Shown one piece after another: positions 48,063 through 51,953 of a stretch of DNA of 51,953 nucleotides. The stretch's first letter is position 1. Every line of letters begins with the position of its first letter. The translations under genes were made by a program, and so were the position numbers. The notes beneath the pieces are model-generated. The model did no database searches. It saw only the letters and a program-made list of their open reading frames with translations, and had not been told where the DNA came from. The stretch is from positions 1 to 51,953 of the forward strand of contig SVSH01000014.1 of NCBI GenBank assembly GCA_015064395.1, given 5' to 3'. The DNA comes from Oscillospiraceae bacterium (lineage in GTDB: Bacteria; Bacillota; Clostridia; Oscillospirales; CAG-272).

Positions 48063-49721
48063 TTATTTTACCTCAATGATCGACTCATTCCACATATCCG
48101 GCGCCTCATATCCCATGAGATTGACCATGGTGGCCGCTACGTTGGCAAGGCCGAACTGACCCTCGTCTGCCTTAACGGTGTAAGCATCGGGGCAAACGTT
48201 GTTATACAGAATGCAGGGCACGCGGTTGAGCGTGTGCGAGGTCTTGGGAACCATATTGCCCTTCTTGTCCAGCTTGGGCACACCCGTCTTTTTATCCACC
48301 TCGAACATCTCATCGGCGTTGCCGTGGTCTGCCGTGATCAGCGCCACGCCGCCCAGTCGGTCAATGACAGTCAACAGACGAGCCAGCTGCAGATCCAGTG
48401 CCTCCATCGAGCAACGAGTCGCCAGGAGCGAGCCGGTATGGCCGACCATGTCACCGTTGGGGAAGTTCACGCGCAGGTATTTGTACTTGCCGCTCTCCAG
48501 GCAATCGATAAGGGTGTCGGTGATCTCGGCACACTTCATCCAAGGTCTCTGTTCAAAGGGCACGACGTCCGAAGGAACCTCAATATAGGTCTCCAGCTCC
48601 TCGGAGAACTTGCCCGAACGGTTGCCGTTCCAGAAATAGGTCACGTGGCCGTACTTCTGCGTCTCGGAGATTGCAAGCTGTGCGACCCCGGTGTTGGCCA
48701 GATACTCCGACATCGTGTTGGTGATTTCGGGGGGATTGACGAGGAAGCGATGCGGAATGTGCAAGTCGCCGTCGTACTCCAGCATACCGGCGTACAGGAC
48801 GTCAGGCACACGAACGCGATCAAAGGCATCAAAGCTCTCGTCGCCGTCGAACGCCTTGGAGATCTCGATGGAGCGGTCGCCACGGAAGTTATAAAAGATA
48901 ACGCTGTCGCCGTCCTCAATCGTGCCGACGGGCTTACCGTCAGCGGCGATGACGAAAGCGGGCAGATCTTGATCGAGGATGCCGGGGATCTCGGCGCGAT
49001 AGGTGGTGATGGCCTCCTCAGCGGATGCAAAGGTGCGGCCCTCGCCCAGCACGTGGGTCTTCCAGCCGGCTTCGACCATACCCCAGTTTGCTTCGTATCG
49101 GTCCATGGTGATCTTCATACGGCCACCGCCCGATGCAATGCAAATGTCAAAATTATCGTCGCGCAGTTCTGCCATAAATGCCTCAAAGGGCACAACGTAA
49201 TCCAGTGCCGAGGTGGGGTCGACGTCACGGCCGTCGAGCAGAATGTGCACGCGAACCGTCTTGACACCCTCGGCTTTAGCCTGCTTCAGCATAGCCTTGA
49301 GGTGGTCGATGTGCGAGTGAACGTTACCATCCGAGAACAGACCGATAAAATGCAGCGCACTGCCCTTCTCCTTGACGTTGCCGATCAGCGTCTTCCAGGT
49401 ATCGGATGCGTACATCTTACCCGACTCAATGGAGTTGGAAACCAGCTTTGCGCCCTGTGCAAACACCTGGCCTGCGCCAAGAGCGTTGTGGCCGACCTCC
49501 GAGTTACCCATATCGTCGTCCGAGGGCAGACCGACAGCCGTACCATGCGCCTTGAGCGTCACCATGGGGTAGCTGCTCATCAGCATATCCAGCGTGGGCG
49601 TGTATGCGCCCTTTACTGCATTGGCGATCGAATCGGGAGCAATGCCAACACCGTCCATAACGATGGTGACGACCGGGCCCTGAACGCCCTTGAAATTCTT
49701 TAATTTATTCAGCTTTTTCAT
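48063..49721 (-). CDS. gpmI: 2,3-bisphosphoglycerate-independent phosphoglycerate mutase
   Basis: 552 residues, somewhat longer than the usual 510. It interconverts 3- and 2-phosphoglycerate in glycolysis with two Mn2+. Metal site and catalytic serine are intact: TIVMDGVG (Asp23) and MGNSEVGHNALGAG (Ser74). Further motifs are LFSDGNVHSHIDHL, LLDGRDVDP, NFRGDRSIE, NFPNGDMVGHTGS and ITADHGNADEM. The start follows AAAGGAGAAGG. The Mrp gene is 15 bp upstream in the same orientation. Confidence 0.97.
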   Translation of the reverse strand: MKKLNKLKNFKGVQGPVVTIVMDGVGIAPDSIANAVKGAYTPTLDMLMSSYPMVTLKAHGTAVGLPSDDDMGNSEVGHNALGAGQVFAQGAKLVSNSIESGKMYASDTWKTLIGNVKEKGSALHFIGLFSDGNVHSHIDHLKAMLKQAKAEGVKTVRVHILLDGRDVDPTSALDYVVPFEAFMAELRDDNFDICIASGGGRMKITMDRYEANWGMVEAGWKTHVLGEGRTFASAEEAITTYRAEIPGILDQDLPAFVIAADGKPVGTIEDGDSVIFYNFRGDRSIEISKAFDGDESFDAFDRVRVPDVLYAGMLEYDGDLHIPHRFLVNPPEITNTMSEYLANTGVAQLAISETQKYGHVTYFWNGNRSGKFSEELETYIEVPSDVVPFEQRPWMKCAEITDTLIDCLESGKYKYLRVNFPNGDMVGHTGSLLATRCSMEALDLQLARLLTVIDRLGGVALITADHGNADEMFEVDKKTGVPKLDKKGNMVPKTSHTLNRVPCILYNNVCPDAYTVKADEGQFGLANVAATMVNLMGYEAPDMWNESIIEVK

Positions 49722-49736
49722 AGTCCTTCTCCTTTA

Positions 49737-50573
49737 TCACTTGTTCTGGGTGCGGTTGATGAGCACCTGCGTTGCCGTGTCGAGATAATCGTTCTGCATC
49801 ATTTCGATCCAGCCCTTATCGACCAGCGCCGCCAGCTTGTGATCCAACGGGATGCGAGCCAGCACGTCAAAGCCGAACTTCTCTGCTACCTCGTCGATGT
49901 GGCTCTCGCCAAAGATGTGGATCTCCTTGCCGCAATCAGGGCACTTGACGTAGCTGTGGTTCTCAACCAGACCCAGGACGGGTACGTTCATCATCTTTGC
50001 CATGTTAGCAGCCTTGGCCACGATCATGGAGACCAGCTCCTGAGGGCTGGTGACGATGACGATGCCATCCAGCGGTATGGACTGGAAAACGGTCAGCGGG
50101 ACGTCGCCCGTTCCGGGAGGGCAGTCCACGAACAGATAATCAATATCGTTCCAGATGGTGTCCGTCCAGAACTGCTTGACCGTGCCTGCGATCAGCGAGC
50201 CGCGCCAGATGACCGGCTTCTCTTCGTCGTCGAGCAAAAGGTTTGCCGACATAATATCAATGCCCGTGGTCGTGGAGGGCGGGATCATATACTGACCGTC
50301 GCCTTCGACCGGCTTTTTCAGGCCAAACGCCTTGGGAATGGAGGGACCGGTGATATCGGCATCGAGAATACCGACCTTATAGCCCTCGCGTTGCATATTG
50401 ACGGCCAGCATGGAGGTGACCAGCGACTTACCAACGCCGCCCTTTCCGCTGACGACACCAATGACGTGCTTCACTTGGCTCAGCTCACACAAGGGAGCGA
50501 TCAGCGACTGAGGCTCCTGTCTGGAGGAGCAGTTGCTCGAGCAGGTCGAGCAATCATGAGTACATTCTGACAT
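49737..50573 (-). CDS. Mrp/NBP35-type iron-sulfur cluster carrier ATPase
   Basis: 278 residues. The N-terminal Cys-rich tag (ECTHDCSTCSSNCSS) precedes a deviant Walker A loop SGKGGVGKS near 42-50, DADITGPSIPKAF near 72, FVDCPPGTGDVPL near 148 and a C-terminal CPDCG pair that can bridge a 4Fe-4S cluster between subunits. It assembles or delivers iron-sulfur clusters. The SecDF/Suf-linked DUF59 domain of some Mrp proteins is absent. It has its own promoter upstream and leads into gpmI. Confidence 0.93.
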   Translation of the reverse strand: MSECTHDCSTCSSNCSSRQEPQSLIAPLCELSQVKHVIGVVSGKGGVGKSLVTSMLAVNMQREGYKVGILDADITGPSIPKAFGLKKPVEGDGQYMIPPSTTTGIDIMSANLLLDDEEKPVIWRGSLIAGTVKQFWTDTIWNDIDYLFVDCPPGTGDVPLTVFQSIPLDGIVIVTSPQELVSMIVAKAANMAKMMNVPVLGLVENHSYVKCPDCGKEIHIFGESHIDEVAEKFGFDVLARIPLDHKLAALVDKGWIEMMQNDYLDTATQVLINRTQNK

Positions 50574-50627
50574 AATATAACCTTTCTTATTTCTTCTTGC
50601 TGATGCAATGATTTTTTACCACTCTTT

Positions 50628-50656
50628 AGTATACACCGTTTCATCCTTTTTTTCAA
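50628..50656 (-). promoter_or_regulatory. Promoter of the mrp-gpmI operon
   Basis: On the minus strand TTGAAA (50651-50656), 17-bp spacer, TATACT (50628-50633), about 55 bp before the Mrp start. Confidence 0.75.
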
Positions 50657-50724
50657 GTCCTTTTGCCATTTTTATAACAAAGTTTATGTGTCTTTTTTTG
50701 TTTCGGTTATGAGCGGACACACCC

Positions 50725-50913
50725 TCAACCCCGCAAGGCTTTTTCGTCCATTTTCCGCACCATCTCGTCGCGCAGGTGCTTGGCGACCGTGCCCATAAGA
50801 TGCGTTGCCTCTGCAATCGCTCCTTCGGGAAGACGGGGCAGAAAGCCGTCTGCCTCGCTTTTTCCAAAACTTGCCGACGTTCCAAAGACATGGGCAGCCG
50901 CGCTTCGCGTCAT
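50725..50913 (-). CDS. Possible small protein, 62 residues, unknown
   Basis: An open frame starting MTRSAAAHVFGTSASFGKSE and ending RKMDEKALRG, hydrophilic and helical. Codon choice looks coding-like, but the ATG has no clear ribosome site and it nearly meets the start of the plus-strand gene at 50938. It may be a real short gene, a decayed remnant or chance. The rest of the 50574-50937 gap holds only the Mrp promoter. Confidence 0.3.
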   Translation of the reverse strand: MTRSAAAHVFGTSASFGKSEADGFLPRLPEGAIAEATHLMGTVAKHLRDEMVRKMDEKALRG

Positions 50914-50937
50914 ACTACTGACACGGAGGTACTGACC

Positions 50938-51147
50938 ATGAATGATACGATAAACATGATGTCTAATCCCAGCGATACGCCCCTGCCCACCGGGCTGATG
51001 ATGGCGCTGGCGCAAAACATGCGCGCGATGGAGGACTATGCCAAGCTGTCCGATGCGGGGCGCCGCCGCCTGATCGAGCAAGCCGCCGCGACCCACTCCC
51101 GTGAGGAGATGAACGATCTTGTCCGAAATATCGCTCAATTCCTTTGA
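50938..51147 (+). CDS. Small conserved-looking protein, 69 residues, unknown function
   Basis: Sequence features are an N-terminal Asn/Asp/Ser stretch, the segment LPTGLMMALAQNMRAMEDYA, and a helical end with SREEMNDLVRNIAQFL. Short proteins with an LPxGLxMALAQN motif recur in Clostridia, which supports a real gene, but no function is known. The ATG follows ACGGAGG at ideal distance and a strong terminator follows. It is convergent to rplQ. Confidence 0.7.
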   Translation: MNDTINMMSNPSDTPLPTGLMMALAQNMRAMEDYAKLSDAGRRRLIEQAAATHSREEMNDLVRNIAQFL

Positions 51148-51151
51148 TAAC

Positions 51152-51193
51152 AAAAAAAGAACAGCCGCAACTTTGTTGCAGCTGTTCTTTTTT
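51152..51193. terminator. Bidirectional terminator between the small gene and rplQ
   Basis: A long near-perfect stem (AAAAGAACAGC with GCTGTTCTTTT and inner GCAAC/GTTGC) flanked by A and T runs, effective on both strands. Confidence 0.9.
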
Positions 51194-51203
51194 CAGACCA
51201 AGA

Positions 51204-51551
51204 TTAGTCTTCGATCAGCTTAATGATGGCCATTTCGGCAGCATCACCGCGACGGGGACCCATCTTGAAGATCTGGGTGTAACCACCCTGACGCTCTGCA
51301 TACTTGGGAGCGATCTCGTCAAACAGCTTGACGACAACAGCTCTCTTGGTAATGAATGCCAAAGCAGCACGGCGGGAAGCAAGCGTATTCTTCTTGCCAA
51401 GTGTAATCATTTTCTCTGCGAGAGAACGAACTTCCTTTGCTCTGGTGAGAGTCGTCTCTACCTGACCGTTCTCAAGCAGCAGGGTGACCAGACCGCGCAG
51501 CATTGCCATTCTATGGGCAGTCGGTCTGCCAAGTTTTCTGGTTCCGGGCAT
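51204..51551 (-). CDS. rplQ: 50S ribosomal protein L17
   Basis: 115 residues. It starts [20 protein letters not shown], the invariant L17 N-terminus, continues with [18 protein letters not shown] and ends [14 protein letters not shown]. It binds 23S rRNA near the exit tunnel. It is downstream of rpoA, the standard end of the S10-spc-alpha ribosomal block, which therefore extends to the right of the window. Confidence 0.98.
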   Translation of the reverse strand: MPGTRKLGRPTAHRMAMLRGLVTLLLENGQVETTLTRAKEVRSLAEKMITLGKKNTLASRRAALAFITKRAVVVKLFDEIAPKYAERQGGYTQIFKMGPRRGDAAEMAIIKLIED

Positions 51552-51597
51552 TGTAAAACCCCTCCTTCTCTGCTATCCTAATGTTTATGCGCTTCGC

Positions 51598-51953
51598 TTA
51601 TTCTTCTTCTCTCTTGAGATCAAGACCCAGCGAATGCAGCTTCTGAATCACTTCTTCCAGCGATTTCTTACCGAGGTTACGAACCTTAATCATGTCCTCC
51701 TCAGTACGGTTGGTCAAATCCTCTACCGTATCGATGCCTGCGCGCTTCAGACAGTTGAAGCTACGAACAGACATGTCAAGCTCCTCAATGGTCATCTCAA
51801 GGACCTTTTCCTTTTTGGTTTCCTTACTCTCCACCATGATCTCTGCCTTCTTTGCCTCGTCAGACAACTCGACAAACAAGTTGAGATGCTCGTTGAGAAT
51901 CTTGGCGCCAAGCGAAATCGCTTCTCTTGCGGAGATCGTACCGTTGGTCTCGA
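51598..51953 (-). CDS. rpoA: RNA polymerase subunit alpha, C-terminal part (partial)
   Basis: The right window edge cuts the 5' part; the frame stays open from 51953. The visible residues include [20 protein letters not shown] of the second dimerisation domain, a charged linker, and the C-terminal domain [20 protein letters not shown] then [20 protein letters not shown], which binds UP elements and activators. It ends 46 bp before rplQ. Confidence 0.97.
   Translation of the reverse strand, partial: ETNGTISAREAISLGAKILNEHLNLFVELSDEAKKAEIMVESKETKKEKVLEMTIEELDMSVRSFNCLKRAGIDTVEDLTNRTEEDMIKVRNLGKKSLEEVIQKLHSLGLDLKREEE

Noticed and set aside
47961-49703. 580-residue open frame opposite gpmI
   Set aside because: Antisense to a complete phosphoglycerate mutase; no ribosome site.

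Overview
The window reads as a chromosome segment from a Gram-positive bacterium of the class Clostridia, probably an uncultured or gut-type lineage with moderately high GC. The main reasons are AddAB instead of RecBCD, an HPr with both His15 and Ser46, a YtrA/YtrB-type GntR-ABC operon, YmdB, a YajC/TIGR04086 neighbourhood, small DUF6472 and DUF4330 proteins, strong AAGGAGG-type ribosome sites, and consensus promoters with 17-bp spacers. No phage, plasmid, transposase or CRISPR locus was found. Nearly all of the window is housekeeping or cell-envelope gene content. No exact species can be assigned from sequence reading alone.

Layout. Positions 1-183 hold the promoter and leader of an rRNA operon that leaves the window to the left, divergent from a small alarmone synthetase (relQ-type). 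A plus-strand group follows (flavin reductase, YfcE-type phosphodiesterase, GNAT). From 2.6 to 9.1 kb the minus strand carries an ECF S-component/DUF1893 fusion, an Asn/Gln-rich 64-residue peptide, two membrane proteins and secA. From 9.2 to 11.4 kb lie trmL, a 450-bp structured repeat and mnmA. From 11.4 to 16.7 kb the minus strand has a sigma factor with its membrane partner, DUF6472, coaD, rsmD and uvrC. From 16.8 to 21.9 kb are ptsH, two DUF4330-type proteins and an O-antigen-ligase-like protein coupled to trmD and rimM. From 22 to 27 kb are yajC, a TIGR04086 membrane protein, an rlmA-type methyltransferase, a two-component system and a PDZ protein. From 27 to 37.5 kb a plus-strand block holds a QueG-like protein, addB, addA, PAP2, mntP and ymdB. 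From 37.5 to 43.9 kb are a lipoprotein, a pseudo-receiver regulator, an anti-sigma factor, an ECF sigma factor, a zinc-ribbon protein, a dus enzyme, a family 4 uracil-DNA glycosylase and a parvulin. From 43.9 to 47.5 kb is the ABC/GntR operon. The window closes with a second 449-bp repeat, gpmI, a Mrp ATPase, small proteins, rplQ and the 3' part of rpoA.

Functional themes are translation and RNA modification (trmL, mnmA, rsmD, trmD, rimM, rlmA, dus, L17), DNA repair (uvrC, addAB, UDG), protein export (secA, yajC), and envelope-stress type regulation (two sigma/partner cassettes, one two-component system, one GntR-ABC operon).

The most unusual feature is a pair of intergenic elements of almost identical length (450 and 449 bp; 9824-10273 and 47538-47986). 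They share the same ordered series of hairpins, and several helices keep their pairing while their sequence differs. A 40-bp fragment of the same family lies at 14566-14605. A second, unrelated repeat family occurs at 38457-38650 and 14711-14760. Both look like widely dispersed structured repeats rather than genes.
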